Assembly: GCA_963971225.1 (NCBI GenBank)
Contig: OZ020270.1
Location: forward strand, 25,605,123 to 25,669,122
From: Melieria omissa
Lineage: Eukaryota > Arthropoda > Insecta > Diptera > Ulidiidae
Reading direction: 5' to 3'
Length of the DNA stretch: 64,000 nucleotides
In this document: positions 54,040-64,000 of the stretch, piece after piece
Layout of the letters: every line of letters starts with the position of its first letter
How positions within the stretch are numbered: the first letter of the stretch is position 1
Made by a program: the position numbers and the translations under genes
Notes under the pieces: generated by a model
What the model saw: the letters and a program-made list of their open reading frames with translations, nothing else
Told to the model about the DNA's origin: nothing
Database searches by the model: none

Positions 54040-54650
54040 AGTGCGCTTTGCAAAATGCAGATTTGTTCATTGCTCCGTTGTGTTTAGAGCGCGTTACGCA
54101 TTTGCCAGTGATTTGAAGTGCTTTTTTTAATATCATTCTGGCAAAACTTAATTTTTTTAATATGGAACCTTCAACCTCAGGTATTGTACTAATGTTTAAA
54201 CAAAATTATGTTTTTAGAATATGTGTATTAATAATTTATAAAAATTTGTTAGTTATAGTCTTAAAATTGTACATATTTAAAGGATATATTTAGGTAGACA
54301 TATAGTTACTTTGGCTGTGAAAGGCCGTAATAATTTTATATGATATGTAAAGAACATATATTTGACTACTATATTGCAAAATATTAAAGTGCACTTTTGT
54401 GCATTTTCTGAAATATTTAAGTTCTAGTGCTTCAAAGTAAGTGCCAAATTTTGTGATTTCGCTTGATCTTCATGGAGTAGTGAATGTTGTTGTTATCATG
54501 TGTTTCTGTTTTGATTTTGTTATTCTACTGCAAGGCACTACAAATAAGGCACTGAGACTACTTCAACTCAAAAGTGTTACTTATGCGGTGCAACTAGAAC
54601 ACAATTCAACTTAATTGACGAAATGATTGCAAGAAATGTTGAAACCACTA
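54040..54650. other. AT-rich spacer
   Basis: I see no coding or repeat structure I can support. Confidence 0.5.
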
Positions 54651-54654
54651 ATCT

Positions 54655-55285
54655 TAATTTTGGACTGTCAGTACTGCATGGTTCGATACGATTTTTTGAA
54701 TGCCTTCTTCATTTATCGTACAAATTACCAATAAAATAATGGCAAGTAAGGTCAGAAAACGAAGCAAAAAAGCTATCGAGCTAAAGAGCTATCGTCTGAA
54801 ATCACGAATGTTGACTTGAACTTGATAAGAAGGTTGCACGTTATACTGATAGTGGTTTCTTGTGGCCATGAGGTAGATATTGCAAAGTTTCGAAATTTCG
54901 CACATGATACTGCGAGATATTTTGTATCAAAGTATCCATGGTGCAAAATGCCACCTACGGTGCACAAATTTCTAATTCATGGGCCAGAAATAATACACCA
55001 CGCTCTGTTACCAATTGGCCAATTAACTGAGGAAGCTCAAGAAGCACTGAATAAAGAATTTAAAAAATACAGAGAACATTTTACACGCAAGACTAGAAGA
55101 GAAAAAACCAATCATGATATTTGGATCGATTTCTTGTTGCTTCCGATCCAATTTTATCAAGTTTAAGGAAACTTCCTAAAAAAAAGATTCAACACCTACC
55201 ACTATCAGCTATTGAACTTTTAAAATCACCATCTGTAAAAACTTCAACAGATAATACTAATTTCCAGTCTGGTAATGATATTGCG

Positions 55286-55318
<33 letters not shown>

Positions 55319-55331
55319 AATGATGATGATA

Positions 55332-55368
<37 letters not shown>

Positions 55369-55411
55369 CGATGATGATGATAATGATGATAATAATAGCG
55401 ATGACATTTAA
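54655..55411 (+). pseudogene. Unrecognised ORF with Asp-run tail
   Basis: The first block (54655-54740) reads FGLSVLHGSIRFFECLLHLS and YKLPIK before a stop. From 54816 the frame is RRLHVILIVVSCGHEVDIAK, ARYFVSKYPWCKMPPTVHKF, LIHGPEIIHHALLPIGQLTE and EAQEALNKEFKKYREHFTRK. A shift near 55140 gives SSLRKLPKKKIQHLPLSAIE and then a long Asp run encoded by GAT repeats. I recall multi-copy insect proteins with this HKFLIHG…LPIGQL…EA…K.YR…R pattern, probably transposon-encoded, but cannot name a superfamily. No catalytic motif is identified. Confidence 0.45.
55286..55406. repeat. (GAT)n microsatellite
   Basis: About 40 GAT units with scattered AAT and GAC interruptions. On the plus frame they encode Asp/Asn and continue the ORF above. 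Confidence 0.95.
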
Positions 55412-55516
55412 TAGTTCTAGTGTGAGAAGCCCAAAACATGAAATATTTACTTAAATTGAATAAATTTAATAAAAAAAACAACAACAACAATTTTTGTTTT
55501 CAATTTGTCTTATATA

Positions 55517-57192
55517 CACTAGTCAGAATAAGTTTGCGTACAGGCAAGTCAAAAATATTTTATGATTAATTTTGACCTCAAAAATGGGTTCTCTGTTTAT
55601 AAAAACTTATCCACATTATTCATATATGCCTTAACTGCACTTTTTGTTCTGTTTTAGATGAATTAAAATAATAATTTTCCATGTATTCGTATTTATTGAC
55701 AATATACTCACAAAACGGTGCAGAATAAGTTTGCGTACAAAACTAATAACGGGAACTTCCGGTTATGCTCTTTATTTTTTTTGGAAAATTTGTATTCCAT
55801 TGAACAGTAAACGGACTTGTAAGTTATTTGGAACCGTATATGTGCTTGAAATTTTATAGAAAGCAATAGAATTCAAAACAGAAAAATATTAAAAATGGAT
55901 AAAGAATAATCTTACAAAAACTTTTCAAAATTGACAAAAAATTTCATGAAATTAGGGAAACTTTTGGAAGAGCACATTCGTCATTTCAAAAAGCCATCTT
56001 AAATCTAAAAAAAAAACAGAAAATCTTGTTTGGTTACTACGATCTGACCATTTTCTTAAGTTACCCGAGCAAGAGGATTCGATTGTTTGCGATCAGTGCA
56101 TCACAATCTAAGGCTGGTTGCATCCAATATCTTCAGAAATGTACAGAAATATTTTATAAACCCCATCAGCAGTGACTTTATAAGTAAAGTTCTGAAAAAA
56201 ACACTTCCCCTACATAACAGCATTTCTTACATGCTCCCTCTTACATGCCCATATTTAGCTTACTTACAAGGAGCACAGAATTGCTTTCGTAAAAGGGTCC
56301 ATCAAGGAGTCTAAAAAACCGGATTTCCGGAACGAAATGTTGTTATCTATAGAAAGTGGGACCTTTCATTATTATTTGATAATGGTTTGGCATTTTTGGA
56401 ATTAAAAAGCATCAACTAATTTGAACAGGATCCTGTTAATAACAAAAATCTGAAATTAACAGTGAAGCATAGCATATGTGGAGATATGGTATGGGGCTGC
56501 ATGTCAGGAAAAGGAGTGAGCAGGCTGTGTTGTTTTATTCAGAAATGTTTCCGGGGGGTTATTTACATATTCTAAAAGCTTATGTAAGCCAAGGTTTCAA
56601 AATTTTGGATCAGATCCCAACATATCTTTTCAACCTTAGCGTGCAATGCATACGATGCGAAGCTATGTTTGCTTTTAACTGGCTCAACAAAGTTGCAAAA
56701 GTCCCTCCCTAGTCACCTACCGTGCATCTAATTGAGTATATAAGGGGTTCAGTTAAACCCTGAGCCCAACAACACTCCATCTTCTAAGATATAGTTAACC
56801 AATACAACAATTCAAGGATATAACAAAATAACCGCTGAAAAAACACCGAATTTAAAAAATTTGCGACAAAACTTCTGCAGGGAGTTCAAGCGAGAAAAGA
56901 AAATTCACAAAGTTATTAATTTTTGGACAAAACTTAGTTTCAATTGAATTTTAACTACATAATCTCATCTTGTACGCAAACTTTTTCTGAGGTGAATTCA
57001 TAACATATTTTGTTTTTGGCCCTCCGTTTACAGTTTGGTCAAGTTTTTGTTATTATTATCTTAATGGAATAAAAGAACTAAGTTTACGCAAAAAATAAAA
57101 AATATTTTGTTTTTGAAAAATTACTTTAAGTGATTTATTTTTCATATGAAAAAACTACGTACCCCTTGTACGCAAACTTATTCTGACTAGTG
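55517..57192 (+). mobile_element. Tc1-like element, decayed
   Basis: TIRs start CACTAGTCAGAATAAGTTTG and are mirrored at 57167-57192, with TA just outside (55515-55516 and 57193-57194). The ends are well kept while the 1.68-kb body is full of stops. Relics such as VWGCMSGKGV (56490 region) match the WGC.S..G.G block of Tc1 transposases. The catalytic Asp/Glu context near the end (SPxLNPIE-type motif at ~56700) is only faintly visible. Confidence 0.85.
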
Positions 57193-57194
57193 TA

Positions 57195-57560
57195 AGTTAG
57201 CGTAAGAGCGAACCCGCCTGAGTAGCCACGCTGTGCTACGTTGGCGACCGCTGATCCAGTCAACGATCGGTATGCAGCGGCTACATCGTTCTGACACGAC
57301 ACTACGTGACTCGCTAGCGACCGCCGTTGGACGGCGAAATAGGATATGCGGCGCAAATAGCTGTGTCAGCGACAAGCGCCGTCGCCACTGCGAATTGCTG
57401 CGCGGACTGCGACTGCGGACCGCGTGAATACAGCGGAGTCAGCAATCCTCCAACTGCGACTGTGACTGCGGGGCTTAGGTTTAGTTTTAGTTTTAAGTGA
57501 ACGAGCAGTCTCTAGACAGAGCTCAACCTGTAAAGATGAATAAACCAGAATAAAATAATT
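57195..57560 (+). repeat. 5' LTR of errantivirus
   Basis: Runs AGTTAGCGTAAGAGCG … AATAATT and differs from the 3' LTR at only about three positions (for example ATCGTTCTG against ATCGCGCTG). AATAAA is near 57550. Confidence 0.92.
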
Positions 57561-57629
57561 GGCGCCCAACGTGGGGCCCCCCAAGTTCAGGGGGGTGGCC
57601 AGCAGGCCGTCAATTGGCGCCCAACGTGG
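57560..57629 (+). promoter_or_regulatory. tRNA-Lys primer site, present twice
   Basis: TGGCGCCCAACGTGGGGC at 57560-57577 is complementary to a tRNA-Lys 3' end, as used by gypsy-type errantiviruses. A second copy, TGGCGCCCAACGTGG, lies 55 bases downstream (57615-57629). Only the first abuts the LTR. A hairpin (CCCCCC … GGGGGG) lies between them. Confidence 0.82.
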
Positions 57630-57640
57630 AAACGGACCAA

Positions 57641-57748
57641 CAAGCAATTTTATCCCAACAAGCAACTTTATTTGAACAAGCAACTTTATTTGAACAAGCA
57701 ACGTTACTTCAACAAGCAACTTTGCTTCAACGAGCAACTTTACTTCAA
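57641..57748. repeat. 18-bp tandem repeat
   Basis: Six 18-base units of the form CAAGCAACTTTATTTGAA with drift. Unit length is a multiple of three, so an ORF through it would stay in frame. Confidence 0.9.
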
Positions 57749-58030
57749 AGAGCAGCGACAACTTTTACCCCAGACCGGCGGATAAGTGGCAGCAGCTTCG
57801 ATCCAGAACCCAGTAACACAAAGAGCAGCGACAACTTTTACCCCAGACCAGCGGATAAGTGGCAGCAGCTTCGATCCAGAACCCAGTAACACAAAGAGCA
57901 GCGACAACTTTTACCCCAGACCGGCGGATAAGTGGCAGCAGCTTCGATCCCGAACCCAGTAACACAAAGAGCAGCGACAACTTTTACCCCAGACCAGCGG
58001 ATAAGTGACAGCAGCTTCAATCCCGATTTT
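57749..58030. repeat. 73-bp tandem repeat
   Basis: The unit begins AGAGCAGCGACAACTTTTAC and contains GGATAAGTGGCAGCAGCTTC. Starts at 57749, 57822, 57895 and 57968; the last copy is incomplete. Units differ by only a few bases. ORFs seen across it on either strand are repeat artefacts. Confidence 0.92.
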
Positions 58031-58140
58031 GATGATTTCGAACAGGTAAAATTCACCACAGGCACGCACGAAGCCTAAATTTCCTAGGTACAGCACTAAA
58101 AGTAATTGCTGGAACCCCGGACTTCGACGACTTTGAAGAA

Positions 58141-59262
58141 GTGCGATTTAAACAGGGGCAGCTGATAGAGTCAAATAATAGGCAGATCGAAATTAACACA
58201 AAAACGCAAGCCCAAATCAATAAGTTAACAAACACTGTGAATTCAATATTAGCAAATAGTAAAAAGGAACAAGTTGATACTGGTCATTTATATGAGACCC
58301 TATTAGCAAGAAATAGAATTATCACTACCGAATTGCAGAATGTGATGACCCCAATATCTTTCGCAAAAGTAAATTTGATTAACCCGGCCATTTTAGATAA
58401 TGACGATCTAGAGATTCTCATGAATGAACATTTCACAAATATTAGCGTATCAGAAATAATGAATGTTGCTAGAGTTAAGGTTTTACAGAATAATTATATT
58501 TTACACTTTGTAATCCAATATCCTAAGCCTAAGACTATTTGTAAGAAAATTAGCGTTTTCCCCGTCCCCCGCTCCGGAAAAATCATGCATCTCGCAGGCA
58601 GTAACATTGTGGCCAAGTGCGGCAACCAAACATACGCAGTCGTTGGGTGTAGCACCACGGTAATATCTACGTTCTGCAAGAAGTCACCGAACACGACGTG
58701 CGCCCAGCAGCTGGTTTCTGGAGACATAGCGCATTGCAGCACACGACCTAGCCATCTTGACCCTCTGGTAGTCATTGACGATGGCATCATTATCATCAAC
58801 AACTCAACTGCCACCGTTGAGGAAAATAACCGGACCAAAAGGACGGTCACCGGCACGTTCCTAGTGATGTTCGACGGCGACATAAAAATAAACGGTTCAG
58901 TCTTCGTTAATCGGAATAATATTCTGAAGAGAGAAGCTGGCACACCACTGGCATCCTTGATAAACATTACGGAGCATCAAGAAATCCTGAGTCTGTCTTT
59001 TTTACATGAGATGAATGAGAGAAACCTGCATTACATCAGTGAACTCCGAGCACAGGTGAAAATCCACCCCGCCTTAGCCGGATTTGGTGCCTTCATCCTT
59101 TTCGCAGTCTGCGGCATGGCTATTCTATTAGTTCAGCGCCGAAAGAGAAGACACGAGCTCAATACAATCCAGGCTGCTGTGCGAGCGGCAACCGGGAAGC
59201 CCGAGGACGGCCTTCACTTAAGCGAGGGAGGAGTTAGCGTAAGAGCGAACCCGCCTGAGTAG
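58141..59262 (+). pseudogene. Errantivirus env, C-terminal (membrane-anchored) part
   Basis: An open frame of 373 codons without a signal peptide. It has a helical segment (IEINTKTQAQINKLTNTVNS), a Cys-rich ectodomain (CGNQTYAVVGC, STFCKKSPNTTC), several N-glycosylation sites (NNST, NGS, NIT), one membrane helix (ALAGFGAFILFAVCGMAILL, residues ~320-340) and a basic tail. This is the transmembrane-subunit side of insect errantivirus env. The surface-subunit side is missing and the stop lies inside the 3' LTR. In life env is made from a spliced RNA and sits in the envelope. Confidence 0.85.
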
Positions 59263-59597
59263 CCACGCTGTGCTACGTTGGCGACCGCTGGTCCAGTCAA
59301 CGATCGGTATGCAGCGGCTACATCGCGCTGACACGACACTACGTGACTCGCTAGCGACCGCCGTTGGACGGCGAAATAGGATATGCGGCGCAAATAGCTG
59401 TGTCAGCGACAAGCGCCGTCGCCACTGCGAATTGCTGCGCGGACTGCGACTGCGGACCGCGTGAATACAGCGGAGTCAGCAATCCTCCAACTGCGACTGT
59501 GACTGCGGGGCTTAGGTTTAGTTTTAGTTTTAAGTGAACGAGCAGTCTCTAGACAGAGCTCAACCTGTAAAGATGAATAAACCAGAATAAAATAATT
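59232..59597 (+). repeat. 3' LTR of errantivirus
   Basis: Same 366-bp sequence as the 5' LTR, with the expected polypurine tract before it and TATA after it. Confidence 0.92.
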
Positions 59598-59599
59598 TA

Positions 59600-60654
59600 T
59601 ATGTTGGCTGGCAAAAATCCTCCTCCAAACCCTCCACGTGGGTGCCGGCCGGTAATGGCTAAACAGTTCACCTTGGTGATAGCCAGCTAAGGGAGTGAGC
59701 TTCGTCCACTGACCCCACTCCTTAATAGTGCGGTTGGTAGGTTAGGTTGATGCTCCTTCCATAGGATCGGGGTAAGGGCCGGACCAAGGTGTCATACGAC
59801 CCGTGCCGATGGTCAGCCTGGCTGGGGGTTCTTTCAAATAGCCCAGTCGCGAACGGAGTATCCGGATACCTGGCGCCCTCCGGATTATTAGCCTTACCTG
59901 TGCACTGCGGATCTCTGCACAGGTGGACCACCCCTTCTCCGCCACTCGTGGGACACAATTATGGACAAACTAACTAAAAAAACAAAAACAAACGCACAAA
60001 CACTGACAGAACCAGAGGCCGGCCCTCTTAAAAAGCCGGGGATGGGTGAAGCAGACAAGCCAGCGCCCACCGCCAAAAAAGGAGCATCCTTGGTTGATTA
60101 GAAGATCACAAGCCAAGGCTCTGCCTCCGCAACTAAAACTACAAATATAAGTGCTGCAGCTGACCTCAGCAACGTTGTGGTTGCCAAAGCCGGACCTCCG
60201 TCCAGCCACAGCAACAAACATGGCGGAGCTCTGGTAACAGCAAGCACTCGACAAATTAAGGACTCAAAAGTCCGCTACAGAGAGCGCCAAGCGAGTACTC
60301 GAACGGATACAATGTATCCCAGAGAACCGCAGGACTCAAAAAGAGAAGGAGTCCTTTGCCTGGGCTACCGCTAGGTTAGCGGAGCTCGACGGGGCACCGA
60401 CCACTGAGACCGCCGCCAAACGGCAGCGTTCTACAGAGGAAGAGGCCCCGACTGCCAAAAAGGTACGCAGCTCGCATAGAACGGCAACGACCTACAGCGA
60501 CGTGTTGAAACACAGTCTTGTTATGGCGGTCGTTGACCGCTCCGACCCTGACGGAAGTATTACTCCCGCAAATTGGAAGCTGGTGGAAGATTTCCTCGCC
60601 GACATCTTTCTGGACGTCATGAGGGAGAAGAGAGAGAGTGAAGAGAGAGAGTGA
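59600..60654 (+). mobile_element. LOA-like LINE, 5' end only
   Basis: A GC-rich leader of ~360 bp (59600-59960) is followed by an ORF1-like region and nothing of ORF2. The copy ends in a GA-rich run at ~60655. The link to LOA/Bilbo rests on the ORF1 motif (see next entry). It could be the 5' half of the kind of element whose 3' half lies at 185-1614, though on opposite strands and 59 kb apart. Confidence 0.55.
59961..60654 (+). pseudogene. LOA-like ORF1 fragment
   Basis: The ATG at 59961 opens MDKLTKKTKTNAQTLTEPEA and stops at 60101. A longer frame with no start (from ~60238) reads ESFAWATARLAELDGAPTTE, AAKRQRSTEEEAPTAKKVRS, TTYSDVLKHSLVMAVVDRSD and GSITPANWKLVEDFLADIF, closing at 60654 in a GA repeat. 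The pattern YSDVLK…L..A.VDR…DG.I….W is what I associate with ORF1 of LOA/I-type LINEs. Its zinc-knuckle end is missing. Confidence 0.6.
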
Positions 60655-61385
60655 GAGAGTCAAAGCAAGTTGTCAAACTACTGGTTGAGTGAAATCAATG
60701 ACTACATGACGCGAAACTGAGAGGAGTCACGGTTGCTAATTCGGTCAAACCAGGCCCCAGAGTCGCAAATTCGGTCAAACCAGGCCCCAGAGTTGATTAG
60801 GGTTCGTACAGCAAATTCGCCATACAAAAGTCAGGGCAAGGGCTGCTGGTGCGTTCGAAGTTTATTTGCAAATGAAATAATTGTTTTTTTTTCCTCTCAT
60901 TTTGTAGTACGTTTATAGGAAATTGATTGCAAAAAAAATGTTGTTGCTGAAAAACGTCATAAGTATGTTCCAACTAGTTTTAATATGATTTAACTTAAGT
61001 TTTTGCTGATTGCCCTCAAAGCCTTAACGTTTGAATTGCTTGTGTTGCAGCTCTGCGTTTGAAAAGAGTTCAACTTGCCATCACTGTTTCTTGCTGCACT
61101 AGAAACGGCAAACTCAATGAGACATGAACTGAATTAAAAAGCAACCGAATATCTGCTGACTTTACCGTCTGAAATCATTTATTTATGCTTTCTGTTGGTA
61201 CGGGTAACAATCAAAATGACTTCGACCAGTAAAACAAGGTTTTTCGCAACGTTATTTTTACAGCAAATAAGAAAAGTTATCACTTTAAGATGCAAGCAAT
61301 TGACTGGTAACCGGTGCTGTGCGAATGCTTGGGTAAAAAAAACCCGTACACTATCGGACGATTGGAAAAAGCAAAAAATGGTCTG
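60655..61385. other. Spacer with a short tandem duplication
   Basis: AATTCGGTCAAACCAGGCCC-CAGAGT occurs twice in tandem (60738-60793, ~29-base unit). A 63-codon frame (61195-61386) may be the out-of-frame N-terminus of the jockey-type ORF1 downstream, ending TLSDDWKKQKMV, but shows no motif. Nothing else is seen. Confidence 0.5.
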
Positions 61386-62505
61386 AAAATCATTTCCCCG
61401 CTCAGTTTCGCGTCACGTAGTCACTGGTGAAATCTCCTCATCAAATAAATTTGCGGTCTTAGCTACTGATGATAAAGATGACGATGATGGCAACGAAAAC
61501 CAACTAACCACTACACAAACAACAATAACAGACAGCAATAAAGGAACAAAAACAATGAACAAGCCGCCTCCTATTTATGTTCAGGGCGTCGAATGCATAA
61601 AAACATTGAAAAATGCGTTAAATGCAACAGCAGAAAATGCGTTTCTCCTGAAAGTTCTACCAAATAATCAGGTTCGTGTCCAGGCTAACGATTTAAAAAC
61701 GTATAAACATATACATGAAATGCTTAAAGAAAAAGGGACGAAACTCTATACATTCAGACCAAAAAATGAAAAAGGTTTTAAAGTCGTTCTACGGAACATG
61801 CATCCTTCTGCTGATCAAGACGAAATTAAAAGAGAATTGTATAAAAAAGGCCACAAAGTTCTGAACATATTCAATATAACACAAAGGACAACAAAAACAC
61901 CACTACCCCTATTCTTCATCGAGCTGGAAATCAACACAAACAATAACGACATTTACAGGATAGACAAACTAATGCACTGCATAGTGACATTCGAGGCACC
62001 TCATCATAAACGGACGATTGCACAGTGCACTCAGTGTCAAAAATACGGACACACAAAAAACTATTGCACGATGGACCCAGTATGCGTCAAGTGTGCTGGT
62101 AAGCATTTATCAAGCGATTGCAAGAAACATGACGGTATAATTAAGTGTGCTCTGTGTGGAGGTAGTCATACTGCCAACTACAAAGGCTGCGAAATATATA
62201 AAGCCTTAAAAATTCATAGATTCCCACCCCTACGCACAAAAGAACCTGAAACAAAAAAAGTAACTGACACAACAAAAATGACAAATGTAAGCCCTGCACA
62301 GTCAATAATAACACCTGGCATAAGCTATGCGCAGGCAGTAGCATCATCAATAAGTAAAAACCCGGAGCAAGAACGCACTAATAATTCTACTGACACTAAA
62401 GACATCGATGAATTAAAAGACATGGTAAAATCCCTAATTAATCAAATGAACAATATGATGAATATAATAGCAATGTTACTTAAAAATTTAAATGGACAAA
62501 AATAG
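61386..62505 (+). CDS. Jockey-type ORF1, nucleic-acid-binding protein
   Basis: The frame is open from 61386. It includes ISSSNKFAVLATDD and an acidic run before the first ATG (61555, MNKPPPIYVQGVECIKTLKN). The NKFA.L motif suggests that the true start is upstream and lost. A PRE-like domain (VVLRNMHPSADQDEIKREL, residues ~85-160 from the ATG) precedes three CCHC knuckles: CTQCQKYGHTKNYC, CVKCAGKHLSSDC and CALCGGSHTANYKGC. A coiled coil at the end (DELKDMVKSLINQMNNMMN) suits self-assembly. The protein coats element RNA. Confidence 0.85.
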
Positions 62506-64000
62506 AAATCTGACAATCTTAATATGGAACGCAAATGGACTAACACAACACTACTTAGAATTAAAGCAATATCTAACTGAAACAGAAATTGACATTGCAC
62601 TAATTGCAGAAACCCACTTCACAGATAACAGTTACCTCAACTTTCCTGGATATCAGTTATATGCCACTAACCACCCTGACGGAAGAGCTCATGGGGGAGC
62701 TGCCATAATTGTAAAAGCCAATATTAAACACACTCAACAGCTACCGTATAAAATGCCACATATACAATCATCGACTATAGAAATTAATGACAAAAATGGA
62801 CCAATATTAATTTCTTCCATCTATTGCCCACCCAGGCACATAATCACAACAGAACAGTATGCTGTTTTCTTCAAGACGCTAAACAATAGATTCATCATTG
62901 CTGGAGACTGGAATGCAAAGCACATTGACTGGGGCTCAAGGCTGACAAATAAAAAAGGACGTAACCTGATTAATGCGATTGATAAAACCAACTGTAAGTT
63001 TCTAAGTACGGGAGAACCTACTTATTGGCCAACCGACATAATGAAAACTCCTGACCTAATTGATTTTTGCATAACAAAAAATATAAAGTCACACCACCTT
63101 CAGATTAAATCGTGCTTTGATTTGTCATCTGACCACTCGCCGCTGATACTTGACTACACAGCTGAAATTGTACCCAAGGACGTAAAACCTCAAATATTCA
63201 ATGACAAGACAAACTGGGATATGTTTCGACAACATACTGAACAGCACCTGTTACAAAGACTTTCATTGAAATCGCAACTTGACATTGAGCGTGCCATCAT
63301 CTTTTTTAATGACATCATTTTAGACGCAGGAATGAAAGCCACACCGCTGCAGCAACCAAATTCATATAGATCTCATTCGGACAAAGCAATCAAGAGGCTA
63401 ATTTTAGAAAAAAGGAGGCTAAGAAAACAATGGCAAATGACCAGATCACCTGACGACAAACAAAATTAAATGCAGCAACAAAAAACCTAAAGGCTAGTCT
63501 TAACGAAATGAGAAACCAGGAAATAGCGAACTATTTAATGTACTTGACACCCACTCAGACCACAAATTATTCGCTTTGGAAATGTACTAAAAAGCTGAAA
63601 AAGCAAATCAGACACCAGCCACCGCTAAGGAAAAGTGACAACTCGTGGGCTATCACCAATGACGAAAAAGCAAAAACACTAGCAAAATACTTTGAAAAGG
63701 TCCTTTCAAATGATGACGACAGGGAAATTAAGCCATGTAATGACAACATAAATATTGACTTATCCACTAAAATACGGAAAACAACGACGCATGAAATAGA
63801 ATATTGCATTAAAAAGAGGATTAAGCATAAAAAGGCTCCAGGTTACGACATGCTAACAGGCAAAGCATTAGCCGAACTACCACTCAAAGGATATATGTTC
63901 ATAAGAAACATAATTAATGCTATGTTTCGATTGCAATATTTCCCAAAAGTATGGAAAGTGGCGGAAATCATCGCGCTTCCGAAACCAGGAAAGGATCCCA
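62492..64000 (+). pseudogene. Jockey-type ORF2: endonuclease and start of RT
   Basis: Start ATG at 62492 inside the end of ORF1. Endonuclease: ILIWNANGLTQHYLELKQYL, ALIAETHFTD (Glu), RFIIAGDWNAKHIDWGSR (Asp/Asn), TPDLIDFCITK and LSSDHSPLILDYT (catalytic His). A TAA at 63467 closes the frame after DDKQN. One base on, the frame continues open to the window end: KLNAATKNLKASLNEM, WAITNDEKAKTLAKYFEKVL, KHKKAPGYDMLTGKALAELP and FPKVWKVAEIIALPKPGKDP, the first RT blocks. So it is a single-indel copy. Confidence 0.88.

Larger units (their letters stand above)
57195..59597 (+). mobile_element. Errantivirus (insect endogenous retrovirus) reduced to LTRs and env
   Basis: LTRs of 366 bp (57195-57560 and 59232-59597), a tRNA-Lys primer site, repeats and the 3' part of env remain. 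gag and pol are deleted. LTR ends AGT…ATT and the YRYR-like flanks (TGTA left, TATA right) suit the gypsy/yoyo errantivirus group. It inserted exactly at the TG-TA edge of the Tc1-like element. The purine run GAGGGAGG before 59232 is the polypurine tract. It cannot replicate on its own. Confidence 0.88.
61386..64000 (+). mobile_element. Jockey-type LINE, running off the window
   Basis: ORF1 with zinc knuckles is followed by ORF2 with endonuclease and the start of RT, overlapping by 14 bases. This is the jockey arrangement. One frameshift (63465) is seen in ORF2. The 5'UTR is not defined and the 3' part lies beyond 64000. Confidence 0.88.

Noticed and set aside
55189..55490. Poly-Ser and poly-His ORFs on the minus strand
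   Set aside because: They are the other frames of the (GAT)n microsatellite.
57614..58096. Repeated ORFs on both strands in the errantivirus leader
   Set aside because: All are readings of the 18-bp and 73-bp tandem repeats; not genes.

Overview
The window looks like repeat-dense heterochromatic or pericentromeric DNA from a dipteran fly. The fly assignment rests on jockey-, LOA-, CR1- and R1-type LINEs, a 412-like and other Gypsy elements, a BEL/Pao element, an errantivirus with an env gene, and P-, piggyBac-, mariner- and Tc1-like DNA transposons. A tephritid-like fly is plausible, but this is inference. I find no intact host gene. Almost every kilobase belongs to a transposable element or its remains. 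The only host-like coding trace is a decayed mitochondrial EF-G2/ribosome-releasing-factor-like segment at 9.3-10.1 kb.

Layout. 0-2.4 kb: end of a jockey element inside a LOA-type LINE, then the 3' part of a P-element/THAP9-like transposase. 2.8-14.2 kb: two copies of one Gypsy family on the minus strand. The first is near full length, with a mutated RT active site. The second has lost protease, RT and most of RNase H, so gag reads in frame into integrase. Between them lie an inverted third LTR, which forms a ~0.9 kb palindrome with its neighbour, and the EF-G2-like pseudogene. 14.5-15.9 kb: two TTAA-flanked MITEs that share a TTAA. 15.9-30.2 kb: a third Gypsy element (plus strand) split by a 5'-truncated LINE (TSD 13 bp), a long-TIR DNA element (TSD TAA, carrying a LINE RT scrap) and a CR1-like LINE, which itself holds a third TTAA MITE.

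30.6-40.3 kb: a 412-like Gypsy element whose gag is split by a complete BEL/Pao element (identical 5-bp TSD). 40.3-47.2 kb: a small MITE, a mariner pseudogene, an unidentified decayed ORF, a SINE-like piece, and a fold-back-like inverted repeat with a piggyBac-like relic inside. 47.9-53.2 kb: a nearly complete R1-clade LINE (minus). 53.4-57.2 kb: an internally deleted mariner-type element, an unrecognised ORF ending in an Asp run, and a decayed Tc1-like element. 57.2-59.6 kb: an errantivirus reduced to LTRs, primer site, repeats and the 3' env part, inserted at the very edge of the Tc1 element. 59.6-60.7 kb: 5' end of a LOA-like LINE. 61.4-64 kb: a jockey-type LINE running off the window.

The genes do not form a pathway. 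The nesting gives a relative order of insertions, and nearly all ORFs carry frameshifts or stops. The gag of Gypsy copy 1, the two small 412-like ORFs (one with a single shift), the errantivirus env fragment and the jockey ORF1 are the most intact.
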